Below are positions 42,162-50,623 of a stretch of DNA of 64,000 bases, in pieces. Under the pieces are notes generated by a model, which was not told the DNA's origin, ran no database searches, and was given only the letters and a program-made list of their open reading frames with translations. Location of the stretch: the NCBI GenBank assembly GCA_964355075.1, contig CAYHCF010000006.1, positions 1 through 64,000 of the forward strand, in the 5' to 3' direction. The translations under genes and the position numbers were made by a program. Positions within the stretch are counted from its first letter, which is position 1; each line of letters opens with the position of its first letter. This DNA comes from B1 sp964355075. Its GTDB lineage: Bacteria > Bacteroidota > Bacteroidia > UKL13-3.

Positions 42162-43373
42162 ATGCCGTCAATTTGTTTTTATTTTCAGGTTCATCAGCCA
42201 TACCGTTTAAAGCCATATACCTTTTTCGATATTGGGTCGAACCATTATTATTTTGATGATGAAAAAAACAGGGATGTATTAAACAAAGTTGCTGATAAAT
42301 GTTATTTGCCGGCAAACAGATTGATGCTGGAACTGATTGAGAAATTCCAGGGTAAATTTAAAATCTCCTACTCAATTAGTGGTGTGGCGCTTGAACAGTT
42401 TGAAGCCTGGCGGCCGGATGTTTTGCAAACTTTTATTGAATTGGCAAATACGGGTTGTGTCGAATTTATTTCCGAAACCTATTACCATTCGCTGGCGTAT
42501 GTTTTTTCTAGGAATGAATTTAAGAAGCAAATAGACCAGCATCGGCTTTTAATAAAAAAATATTTTAAACAGGAACCTAAAGTTTTCAGAAATACGGAAC
42601 TTCAATACGATAATGAACTTGCTAAAGTGATTGAAGATATGGGTTATGAGGGCATCATTTGTGAAGGTGTTGACCGGATTCTTAATGGCCGGTCGCCAAA
42701 TCATTTATATATAGCTCCAAATGCCAACAAGATAAAATCCTTGCTTAAAAATTACAGATTAAGTGATGATATAGCCTTCAGATTCAGTGACAGAACCTGG
42801 AGTGAGTGGCCACTTACTGCCGAAAAATTTGCTGATTGGATTCATGCGGTTGCCAAAACAGGCGAAACCATTAATTTGTTTATGGATTATGAAACTTTTG
42901 GCGAACACCAATGGGCAGAAAGCGGCATTTTTGAATTCATGCGGTATATGCCTGGTTATGTATTAAAGCATCCTGATTTCTCCTTTAAAACTGTTTCCGA
43001 AACGGTAGCTTCCTATCCGGTAAGGGATACCTACGATGCTCATATACTCACCAGTTGGGCTGATTCTGAACGTGATTTATCAGCCTGGTTGGGTAACCCA
43101 TTGCAGGATGAATCCATCGGTAAAATTTATCAGATTGAAGAAGAAGTTTATCAAAGCGGAGATAAACTACTGATAGATACCTGGAAAAAAATGTTAACCA
43201 GCGATCACTTTTATTATATGTCAACAAAATACTGGAATGACGGGGATGTTCACAAATACTTCAGCCCATACGATTCGCCTTATGATGCGTATATATATTA
43301 TATGAATGCATTGAGTGATTTCAGATCGCTAATAAAAAAAAAGTTCCAACCAAAATTAAAAAGTAAACATTAA
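42162..43373 (+). CDS. GH57-family alpha-amylase/glucanotransferase
   Basis: 403 aa. Family GH57 includes alpha-amylases, branching enzymes and 4-alpha-glucanotransferases. The N-terminal 'FYFQVHQPYRL' has the conserved His. The catalytic Glu146 lies in 'FRNTELQYDN', the acid Asp242 in 'LFMDYETFGEHQW'. The barrel is (beta/alpha)7-like with a helical tail ending 'YNDG/DSPYDAYIYYMNALSDF'. The exact reaction is not readable. It is co-transcribed with GT4 upstream and ends at a terminator. There is no signal peptide, so it is cytoplasmic. Confidence 0.9.
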   Translation: MPSICFYFQVHQPYRLKPYTFFDIGSNHYYFDDEKNRDVLNKVADKCYLPANRLMLELIEKFQGKFKISYSISGVALEQFEAWRPDVLQTFIELANTGCVEFISETYYHSLAYVFSRNEFKKQIDQHRLLIKKYFKQEPKVFRNTELQYDNELAKVIEDMGYEGIICEGVDRILNGRSPNHLYIAPNANKIKSLLKNYRLSDDIAFRFSDRTWSEWPLTAEKFADWIHAVAKTGETINLFMDYETFGEHQWAESGIFEFMRYMPGYVLKHPDFSFKTVSETVASYPVRDTYDAHILTSWADSERDLSAWLGNPLQDESIGKIYQIEEEVYQSGDKLLIDTWKKMLTSDHFYYMSTKYWNDGDVHKYFSPYDSPYDAYIYYMNALSDFRSLIKKKFQPKLKSKH

Positions 43374-43403
43374 ATCCGGATAGAACCGGATTAAATATTT
43401 TTT
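43373..43403 (+). terminator. Rho-independent terminator after GH57
   Basis: A 7-bp stem AATCCGG/CCGGATT has loop ATAGAA and a downstream T-rich run. It starts at the last base of the GH57 stop codon and separates GH57 from the convergent TonB receptor. Confidence 0.75.
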
Positions 43404-43421
43404 CGATAATTTTGGAAATAA

Positions 43422-46103
43422 TTAAAGATTAAATTTAATGCCTGTATTTATCTGACGGAAACCACCTGGCATAATACCGGATGAAACCCTGTGTAAACGG
43501 GATGCTTTATACACTTCATCGCTTATGTTTTTTGCTGCAATAAAAATGCTTAATCCGTTTAAATATTTATTTTTATGTTTTTCAAATGAATAGGCAATAT
43601 TTGCATCTATCGTTTTAAAGGCCGGTAAACTTCCTATTGCACCTTCTGATGTTTCATTGTTAAAATTTAAATAATCGGTAAACTGTTTTGCAACATAATT
43701 TATGTTAACATAAATGCTTAAACCCTGGTACGTATAAGTGAATCCAATGTTTAAAATATAAGGAGGTAAATAAGGTACGGTATTGTTTGAAATTCCATCC
43801 TTGCCAAAAACAAAATCCAGTCGTTTTATTTTACCGAAATCAGCAAGTTGTAATTCTGTTGTTACCAAACTATCCTGCCCGGCTGCTCCCGAATAATAAA
43901 CATCAAACCCTTCTCTTTCTGCATTGATTTTATTAATCAATTCAGATAAAGTGGCATTTGTATGTTTTGCTTTTAACAGGTCAGAGTCTTTAAGCAAACC
44001 ACTTAGAATTTTTCCAGTCATCAGAGTCCCTGTTAAGTTTAGAACAATCTGATGTTTTTCACTATTTAACAATTTGTGTAAATTAAGATTGAAGGCAGTC
44101 TCAATTCCATTAATGTTTACTGAACCTAAAGTTTGAAAGGCCTCATTTCTTCCAGCAGAGTAATAATTTATTATATTATTATTAAAATATACCACCTGAA
44201 TATTGGCAAATTGATTCATTACATCACCTCTGATTCCTGCTTCATAATTAAAACTGAGTTCAGGTTCACGATTGATAGGTTTTTCTGATGTTGGGTTTGA
44301 AACAATACCCTCTTCGACATTTAAAAAAGCATAATCAGCGATTGGAGCAGTATAGCCTTTATATAAACCCCCGAATACATTTAGTTTGTTGGAGTGGTTG
44401 TTTATTATTGTATAGGCCAAAGCAGCACCCGGAATAAAACAGGAGTACATATTTTTTTGACTTCCAAAATATTTGTTTCCGGTATTACTGCTCATTTTTG
44501 AAATGGATAATTTATCAAAACCTGACATTTCAACCCATTCATACCTAAAAGAAGGTGTGATTGCAATGTTACCATAGATGAATTTGCTTTTTATAAATCC
44601 CGAATAGGCACCCAATTCATAAAATTGGTCCTTATCAATGATACCACTTCTTGCAAAACGTGATGAATCATTTTTTATCTCAACATTCGCAAACGTTTCC
44701 CAATGACCTTTTACTGTGGCTTCAAAATGAACAGCCAACTTTCCTTTTTCAATCGTATATTTTAAAGATTCTTGAATGCCTGCAACTGTGAACAAACGAT
44801 TACGGGCTCTGGTACTTTCTTTGCCGGCAGCAACTTTACCTACTCTGATATAATCATCATACCCAAAACTTTTCCCGTTCAAATAAGAATATCTGTCGGT
44901 GTAAAAGTCATTACCTAAATAGGTTTTTGCAGTTGAAGCTTTTATTAGGGTGTTTTCCTGGCGCCACCAGTCACGTTGAAACTGGGAGCCATATACTTTT
45001 GAGGACAAAACGATGTTTTTACTTATTTTGAAATTAAATATTACATCAACTCCATACCTTTTTGTGTTCAGATCATCTGCATCAAAGGGATTTTGACGCG
45101 GGTCAACAGCAAATGTATAAGGAGTTAATGCACTGTAACTTGCTTTTGATTGCTCCTGGTGATAGTTTAATTTTACATATAGGGATGTACGGGAATTTAA
45201 TTCAGTGTATAATTTTGCTGTGGTATTGAATATTGCTGATTGAGAATTTTCCTGAAATCCACCGAATTGCTTGTTTAGCACCTGTAGTTCGGCTCCTATT
45301 TTATCCCAGGTTCCACCATAGGTTATGTACTGAGAATGATAACCTTGATTACCACCGGTATAATTTATGCCCAGAGTGGGTTTGATGGGTGGTTTTTTGG
45401 TAATATAATTAATTGCCCCGTAAATGGTATTGCTCCCGTAAGCTAATATATCTGATCCTTTTAATATTTCAATTCCGTCGAGCCGGTCACTGGGTGGATT
45501 ATAATAAGCTTCGGGTGCCAGGTAGGGTGCAGGTGCAATGGGTGTTCCATCTTCCATTAATAAAATATTGCAGGATCTTCGGGGATAGGAACCTCTGATA
45601 CCTACATTCAAACGATTTGATATTCCCATGTCTCCGGAAACGTTTACGCCAGACACCTTTTTTAAAATTTCTTCGGAACCAATGGGTTTGCTAAGCATTA
45701 TTTCCTTTGATGAAATAATAAAATTGGAACCTTCATACTTGTATGAATAATTCGCAGGACTGACAGAAATAATTACTTCATTCATTTGAATCGCATTTTT
45801 TTTCAGCTTTACTACCGGGATTTCAACAATTTCGTTATCGTGAACGATATTTACGATCAATTCAATTTTTTCAAATCCTAAAAATCCAAATGTGAGATTA
45901 TGTACCCCAATTGAAATGTCAGAAAACAGAAAGTTTCCTTTAGAATCTGTATTTTTATTTAAGATTCCATCTATTATAACCGAAACGTTTGACATGGTTC
46001 TGCCTTCATCTTCCGTTTTAACAACCCCCTTTAAAACCGCATGTTGTGCAAAAGTTGAAATAACCAATAGCGCTAACCCAACTGACATTATATATTTTTT
46101 CAT
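43422..46103 (-). CDS. TonB-dependent receptor, possibly metal-regulated
   Basis: 893 aa. It has a signal peptide ending TFAQ (~19), a regulatory-like beta-sandwich (~22-110), and a plug (~130-260) with 'SEEILKKVSGVNVSGDMGISNRLNVGIRGSYPRRSCNILLM' and 'EILKGSDILAYGSNTIYGAINYITKK'. A barrel follows, ending 'GIKFNL'. The plug style resembles FecA-like siderophore receptors. A perfect palindrome overlaps its promoter (46162-46193), so regulation by a metal-sensing repressor is plausible. No SusD, TonB or regulator gene is adjacent. Confidence 0.92.
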   Translation of the reverse strand: MKKYIMSVGLALLVISTFAQHAVLKGVVKTEDEGRTMSNVSVIIDGILNKNTDSKGNFLFSDISIGVHNLTFGFLGFEKIELIVNIVHDNEIVEIPVVKLKKNAIQMNEVIISVSPANYSYKYEGSNFIISSKEIMLSKPIGSEEILKKVSGVNVSGDMGISNRLNVGIRGSYPRRSCNILLMEDGTPIAPAPYLAPEAYYNPPSDRLDGIEILKGSDILAYGSNTIYGAINYITKKPPIKPTLGINYTGGNQGYHSQYITYGGTWDKIGAELQVLNKQFGGFQENSQSAIFNTTAKLYTELNSRTSLYVKLNYHQEQSKASYSALTPYTFAVDPRQNPFDADDLNTKRYGVDVIFNFKISKNIVLSSKVYGSQFQRDWWRQENTLIKASTAKTYLGNDFYTDRYSYLNGKSFGYDDYIRVGKVAAGKESTRARNRLFTVAGIQESLKYTIEKGKLAVHFEATVKGHWETFANVEIKNDSSRFARSGIIDKDQFYELGAYSGFIKSKFIYGNIAITPSFRYEWVEMSGFDKLSISKMSSNTGNKYFGSQKNMYSCFIPGAALAYTIINNHSNKLNVFGGLYKGYTAPIADYAFLNVEEGIVSNPTSEKPINREPELSFNYEAGIRGDVMNQFANIQVVYFNNNIINYYSAGRNEAFQTLGSVNINGIETAFNLNLHKLLNSEKHQIVLNLTGTLMTGKILSGLLKDSDLLKAKHTNATLSELINKINAEREGFDVYYSGAAGQDSLVTTELQLADFGKIKRLDFVFGKDGISNNTVPYLPPYILNIGFTYTYQGLSIYVNINYVAKQFTDYLNFNNETSEGAIGSLPAFKTIDANIAYSFEKHKNKYLNGLSIFIAAKNISDEVYKASRLHRVSSGIMPGGFRQINTGIKFNL

Positions 46104-46411
46104 AAAATTTTACTTGTTTAATGAAACATTCTTACTTTTAAATAGTTCCATATTGTGGGTTCAAAATTAAGCTATTTATATTTAGTCTAAATAAAAATAG
46201 AATGATATTTATCAGGTTTTGAAGCAAAAAAAACTGGCCATATAATTGAACAGGCTTTCCTGAAATTAGTAACTTAAGGAGGAATCAGGGGCATTATATT
46301 GGAGTATGAATAAACCAAATGAAAAGATGGCACTGCATGTGGATTAATGACAGCAAAGAGCTCAAAGCAAATCGGCCAACTGCCAGACTAATGGATTAAA
46401 TTGCCAAACCC
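46104..46411. other. Intergenic region: receptor promoter and 3' flank of the E1 gene
   Basis: The 308-bp gap lies between two minus-strand genes. 46104-46200 holds the -7 element and palindrome described separately. 46201-46411 has no coding frame longer than a dozen codons and no clear terminator. It contains a few G-rich and A-rich runs only. Confidence 0.7.
46162..46193 (-). promoter_or_regulatory. Palindromic operator overlapping a promoter of the TonB receptor
   Basis: 46179-46193 is a perfect 7-1-7 palindrome, TATTTAG-T-CTAAATA. On the minus strand, TAATTTTG (46169 to 46162) fits TAnnTTTG and lies 9 nt beyond the palindrome. The palindrome therefore covers the -33 region, the position expected for a repressor. 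The receptor starts at 46103, 59 nt past the -7 box. The shape resembles DtxR/MntR-family sites; which metal is inference. Confidence 0.6.
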
Positions 46412-48811
46412 TTAGTTAAATCTGCTTGGATCATATTTTCGCATCATTTCAAATAGGATGTCAAAAATCTCCTCTGCATTGGGCTTGCTAAAATAATCGC
46501 CATCGGTACCATATGGCGGGCGATGAGCCTTTGAAGTAATGGTTATTGGTTTATCATCGAGATGTATATAAGCACCTTGTTTTTCCAAAATTTGCTGAAG
46601 AATATATGCACTGGCACCACCGGGTACATCTTCATCAACAATAACTAACTTATTGGTTCTTTTTACACTTTCTAAAATCGAATGATGAATATCAAAAGGT
46701 AATAAAGTCTGGACATCAATTAATTCCACACTTATTCCGACCTCTTTTAATAAAATGGTAGCTTCCATCGCAATCCTTACGGTTGATCCATAGGTAACAA
46801 GCGTCAGGTCATTTCCTTTTTCTAAAATTTCGGGAACGCCAAGGGGAACCGTGTAAACGCCAACATTATCAGGCATTTTTTCCTTCAAACGATATCCATT
46901 CAAGCATTCAATAATCAATGCGGGTTCATCTCCCATCATGAGCGTTTGATACATACCCGCTGCCTGAGTCATGTTTCTGGGGGTAAGCATATACATTCCT
47001 CTTATCGCATTTAATATCATGCCTATAGGTGAGCCGGAATGCCAGATTCCTTCCAACCGATGTCCCCTTGTTCTAACTATTAAAGGTGCCTTTTGTCCTC
47101 CTTTTGTACGGTATTGAAGGGTTGATAAATCATCACTTAAAGGTTGAAGTCCGTATAACAAATAGTCAAGGTATTGGATTTCGGCAATGGGACGAAGTCC
47201 TCTTAATGCGGCTCCAATTCCATGACCGATAATGGTTAATTCTCTGATTCCTGTATCAAAAACGCGGCTTTCTCCATATTTGTCCTGCAATTCTGAAAAG
47301 CCCTGATTTACATCTCCTATTTTTCCGAGATCCTCTCCAAATGCCAATACCCTGGGATCTTTATCAATTAGCTGATCAAAAAATGCAACCAGTATTTCTC
47401 TTCCGTCAACTACCTTACTGTTTTCAGAAAAGGTAGGTTTTATTTCCCGGGTTAGGAGTGTGTTCTGGTTGGATTGACTATGCAGAAAAGAACTATACCT
47501 TTCATAATTCTGAATCAAAAAATCTTTTTTCCATTGAACCAATATTTCCCTTTGCTCCATTTTTTCGCGTAAGGTTAATCGCATCACTTTATTCGCAGCA
47601 ATACTAATGTCCTTTCTGATTGGATCAGCAATGGAAGATAATGCCTCTTTTATTTCAATGATTTTTGAACCCTGACTGCTGGAAGTCGCTATTTGTTCAA
47701 AAATGCCACATACCGTATTTAACTCAGTTTTTATAGGATTTAAGTATGCTTCCCATGCATTTTTCTTCGAAATATTTACCAGAATTTTCGATTCATGCTC
47801 TATATCATCTAATTCTTTTTCTGAAGCTATTTTATTACTGATAATCCATTCTTTAAATCGCTTGATACAATCATTTTCTATCTCCCAGTCTAAACGTTCT
47901 TTATTCTTATAACGTCCATGCGAACCTGAGGTTGAATGTCCTTGTGGCTGGGTTAGTTCAGTTACATGAATGAAACAGGGAATATGTTTTTCGCGTGCCA
48001 GTTTTCCGGCCTCCTCATAGGCATTTATTAATGCAACATAATCCCAGCCTTTCACAACATAAATCTGATATCCTTCACCTTTTTCGTCTCTTTGAAACCC
48101 TTTTAATATTTCCGAAATACTTTCTTTGGTTGTTTGATATTTGGCCGGAACCGATATCCCATAATTATCATCCCAAACCGAAACGATCATAGGAATCTGT
48201 AAAACGCCACCTGCATTGATAGCTTCAAAAAAATGACCTTCACTGGTGCTTGCGTTGCCAATTGTTCCCCAGGCTACTTCATTTCCATTATTAGAAAATT
48301 TATTGGGTCCGATCAATTTGGCATTTTGTCGGTAATATTTAGATGCATGCGCCAATCCAACCAATCTTAACATTTGAGCGGCAGTTGGAGAAATATCAGA
48401 TGAAGAGTTTTTCAGGTCTTTTAAATCTTTCCATTCTCCGTTTTCATCCAGGGTACGGGTTCCAAAGTGACCGTTCATCATTCTTCCTGCACTTGCCGGC
48501 TCAGCATCTACATCAGCATGGGCATATAATTGAGCAAAAAATTCCTGAACCGAAAGTAAACCGGAAGCCATCATAAAGGTCTGATCCCTGTAATAGCCAC
48601 TTCTAAAATCCCCGTTCCTGAATGCTTTGGCCATGGCAATTTGAGGCAATTCCTTGCCATCACCAAATATTCCAAATTTTGCTTTTCCGGTTAAAACCTC
48701 TTTTCGTCCCAGCAAACTGCTTAAACGACTTTGAATAACGATCCTGTAATCTTCAAGAACGATTGCTTTATATTTATTATCAGATTGAGTAGTATTAGTA
48801 ACCATATTCAT
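46412..48811 (-). CDS. Alpha-ketoacid dehydrogenase E1, fused alpha and beta subunits
   Basis: 799 aa. The N-terminal half (~1-400) is an E1-alpha domain: 'FGDGKELPQIAMAKAF', 'FRSGYYRDQTFMMASG', and the thiamine-diphosphate binding region 'GNASTSEGHFFEAINAGG'. The C-terminal half (~465-799) is E1-beta: 'VLAFGEDLGKIGDVNQGF', 'FDTGIRELTIIGHGIGAALRG', 'VIVDEDVPGGASAYI'. Such fusions are typical of Bacteroidota branched-chain 2-oxoacid/pyruvate-like dehydrogenases; the substrate is not resolved. E2 and E3 are elsewhere. The start may be the third codon (ATG at 48805). It has a strong own promoter. Confidence 0.93.
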   Translation of the reverse strand: MNMVTNTTQSDNKYKAIVLEDYRIVIQSRLSSLLGRKEVLTGKAKFGIFGDGKELPQIAMAKAFRNGDFRSGYYRDQTFMMASGLLSVQEFFAQLYAHADVDAEPASAGRMMNGHFGTRTLDENGEWKDLKDLKNSSSDISPTAAQMLRLVGLAHASKYYRQNAKLIGPNKFSNNGNEVAWGTIGNASTSEGHFFEAINAGGVLQIPMIVSVWDDNYGISVPAKYQTTKESISEILKGFQRDEKGEGYQIYVVKGWDYVALINAYEEAGKLAREKHIPCFIHVTELTQPQGHSTSGSHGRYKNKERLDWEIENDCIKRFKEWIISNKIASEKELDDIEHESKILVNISKKNAWEAYLNPIKTELNTVCGIFEQIATSSSQGSKIIEIKEALSSIADPIRKDISIAANKVMRLTLREKMEQREILVQWKKDFLIQNYERYSSFLHSQSNQNTLLTREIKPTFSENSKVVDGREILVAFFDQLIDKDPRVLAFGEDLGKIGDVNQGFSELQDKYGESRVFDTGIRELTIIGHGIGAALRGLRPIAEIQYLDYLLYGLQPLSDDLSTLQYRTKGGQKAPLIVRTRGHRLEGIWHSGSPIGMILNAIRGMYMLTPRNMTQAAGMYQTLMMGDEPALIIECLNGYRLKEKMPDNVGVYTVPLGVPEILEKGNDLTLVTYGSTVRIAMEATILLKEVGISVELIDVQTLLPFDIHHSILESVKRTNKLVIVDEDVPGGASAYILQQILEKQGAYIHLDDKPITITSKAHRPPYGTDGDYFSKPNAEEIFDILFEMMRKYDPSRFN

Positions 48812-48831
48812 AGTTTCATTCCTTTACCGTC

Positions 48832-48862
48832 CAAACGTAAAGTTTTTTATGCATTCTTCAAA
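48832..48862 (-). promoter_or_regulatory. Consensus promoter of the E1 dehydrogenase gene
   Basis: On the minus strand TTTG (48862 to 48859), a 19-nt spacer and TACGTTTG (48839 to 48832) match the Bacteroidota consensus exactly. The gene starts 21 nt beyond the -7 element, at 48811. Confidence 0.8.
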
Positions 48863-48914
48863 ATGACCATTTCGCAGGGATTAAGTCATTTTAACTTTTT
48901 TTTAAGTTATGAAT

Positions 48915-48945
48915 TTTGTTATTGCATGTATTGTTCTTATTTTTG
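48915..48945 (+). promoter_or_regulatory. Consensus promoter of the first DUF1573 gene
   Basis: TTTG (48915-48918), a 19-nt spacer and TATTTTTG (48938-48945) match the Bacteroidota primary-sigma consensus exactly. The chosen ATG at 48994 lies 48 nt downstream of the -7 element. Confidence 0.8.
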
Positions 48946-48993
48946 GAACGGTAATTGTTGATGAAATATAATTGTAATTTGAAATTTTTAAAA

Positions 48994-49446
48994 ATGAAAA
49001 AAATAATTTTAACCACCCTTATCGCCTTTGGCGGTATGATTGCTGCACAAGCTCAAACACCTGATGTACAACCTGCTGCTGCTGAAAATCCAAATCAGGC
49101 AGAAGTTAAATTTGTAAAAGAAACGCATGATTTCGGGCCAATCCCTCAAGGAACGCCAGCCTCTTATTCTTTTGAATTTAAGAACACTGGAAAATCTCCC
49201 TTGATTATTACAACAGCTTCTGCCAGTTGTGGTTGTACTACCCCTGAATGGACTAAAGATCCGATTGCACCCGGTAAAAAAGGATTTGTGAAGGCTACTT
49301 TTAATGCCGCAGCTCCTGGTCCTTTCACAAAAAGCGTAACCGTAATGAGCAATGCAAAAAACTCTACAGTTATTCTTTACTTAAAAGGTGACGTAAAAGC
49401 AGCTGAAGTAAAACCTGTTGAGACAAAACCAGCTGAAGTAAAGTAA
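48994..49446 (+). CDS. DUF1573-domain secreted protein, copy 1
   Basis: 150 aa from the ATG at 48994; an upstream start at 48955 would add a non-signal extension and lies close after the promoter. The signal peptide is MKKIILTTLIAFGGMIAAQAQ. One DUF1573 (ASPM/SPD-2/Hydin-like Ig) domain follows, with the family motif 'THDFGPIPQGTPASYSFEF', 'SASCGCTTPEW' and 'PGKKGFVKATFNA'. The tail is Pro/Glu/Lys-rich with a near-repeat (AEVKPVETKPAEVK). The function is unknown; the protein is exported. It is a tandem copy of the next gene, equal in length. Confidence 0.88.
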   Translation: MKKIILTTLIAFGGMIAAQAQTPDVQPAAAENPNQAEVKFVKETHDFGPIPQGTPASYSFEFKNTGKSPLIITTASASCGCTTPEWTKDPIAPGKKGFVKATFNAAAPGPFTKSVTVMSNAKNSTVILYLKGDVKAAEVKPVETKPAEVK

Positions 49447-49458
49447 TTGTTTAAAAAT

Positions 49459-49501
49459 TAACCTGCACATAAATCTGTATGGATTTGTGCAGGTTTTTTT
49501 A
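49459..49501 (+). terminator. Rho-independent terminator between DUF1573 copies
   Basis: The long hairpin AACCTGCACA-(T)-AAATC / GATTTGTGCAGGTT has a short loop and a single bulge, followed by seven T. It lies just after copy 1. Copy 2 starts at 49512, so it would need read-through or a promoter within the hairpin region. Confidence 0.85.
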
Positions 49502-49511
49502 TTTTTACACC

Positions 49512-49964
49512 ATGAAAAAATTAATTGTTAGCGTTTTCGTTTCGCTGTTTGTTGGCGTAATTTCTGCTCAAACTACTGATGAAAAGAAGGATAGTGAAAG
49601 CAAAACAGTAATTGAATTTGAAAAAACAATTCATGATTTTGGGAAAATCTTTGAAGGCAGATCTGCTGAATGTGAATTTGTTTTCGTTAATAAAGGCAAA
49701 GTGCCGCTATTATTAACCAATGTTCAGCCGGGTTGTGGGTGTACCACTCCCGAGTGGCCAAGGGAACCCATTATGCCGGGTCAAAAGTCAAAAATTAAAG
49801 CTATTTATAACCCGGGTTCTTTTAAAGGGCAATTTGGAAAGGGGATAACCGTCTATTCAAATTCAACCAATTCTCCAACCCAGCTAACTATAAAAGGAGT
49901 TGTGGAAGAAATACCAAAACAGCCGCAATCTCCTGTAAAAATTGATGTGGGCGGAGGGTTTTAA
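49512..49964 (+). CDS. DUF1573-domain secreted protein, copy 2
   Basis: 150 aa from the ATG at 49512, the same length as copy 1. The signal peptide MKKLIVSVFVSLFVGVISAQ is followed by a DUF1573 domain with 'THDFGKIFEGRSAECEFVF'-like sequence (first residues IHDFG), the invariant 'GCGCTTPEW' and 'PGQKSKIKAIYN'. Identity with copy 1 is moderate and spread along the whole domain, as expected of an old tandem duplication. The 3' end overlaps the convergent lolA by 4 bp. Confidence 0.88.
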   Translation: MKKLIVSVFVSLFVGVISAQTTDEKKDSESKTVIEFEKTIHDFGKIFEGRSAECEFVFVNKGKVPLLLTNVQPGCGCTTPEWPREPIMPGQKSKIKAIYNPGSFKGQFGKGITVYSNSTNSPTQLTIKGVVEEIPKQPQSPVKIDVGGGF

Positions 49965-50623
49965 CGTAAATCAATCACCTCAACTCCCGGGTATTTTATC
50001 GGATCAAATGCAAATTGATTATCGTCGTATTTAATATTGGCAACCTGATTGGTAACGCTATAAGTATGTATGGTCCCGCTTTTCTCAAAAACTTGTGTGC
50101 TGATGAGTGTTTGATTTGTTTTATCAATTAACAGTTTAATCTTAAAAAACTTCTTTTTCTTGTCTTTTGGAGTGAGTTCGACAGAGACCATTTCCTTATT
50201 ATCTTCTTTTTTTGATTCAATTGTTTTATACAGGTAACCTCTCCCATACATGGTAAAAATATCATCTAATTTAATGGCTCCATCTTGTGGTGAATATTTA
50301 TTTACCTGTACCTCGTTCACTTCACGGGTATAAGTCCAGATTGTTTTGTTATCACAAATTATCAATTGATTGGCTATGTCTAACCTGAATTTATTGCCCT
50401 TAATTTTGATGGTTCCTTTTTGCTTTTCCTGGCTTTTTTCCTGCTTATTTTCAAGTATATAAGTGAAATCGGCTTTCATGCTCTTAAAGGCCTTATACCT
50501 TTTGGATACCCGATTGACTAATTTTTCAGCATCATTCGGTTTGATAATTTGACCCTTTACTATTCCAATAGTTATCAGGCAAATAAATAAGATTGTAATT
50601 TTTTTCACTATGCAAATATTCAC
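49961..50623 (-). CDS. lolA: Outer-membrane lipoprotein carrier protein LolA-like
   Basis: 220 aa from a GTG at 50623 that overlaps the ftsK stop; a second GTG at 50608 is also possible. LolA shuttles lipoproteins across the periplasm. The signal peptide (~6-24) ends with VKGQ. The body is a half-barrel with 'SMKADFTYILENKQEKSQEKQKGTIKIKGNKFRLDI', 'IWTYTREVNEVQVNKY' and 'GYLYKTIESKKEDNKE', typical of Bacteroidota LolA-like proteins. A coupled start with ftsK suggests one operon, as seen in other genomes. Confidence 0.88.
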   Translation of the reverse strand: MNICIVKKITILFICLITIGIVKGQIIKPNDAEKLVNRVSKRYKAFKSMKADFTYILENKQEKSQEKQKGTIKIKGNKFRLDIANQLIICDNKTIWTYTREVNEVQVNKYSPQDGAIKLDDIFTMYGRGYLYKTIESKKEDNKEMVSVELTPKDKKKKFFKIKLLIDKTNQTLISTQVFEKSGTIHTYSVTNQVANIKYDDNQFAFDPIKYPGVEVIDLR

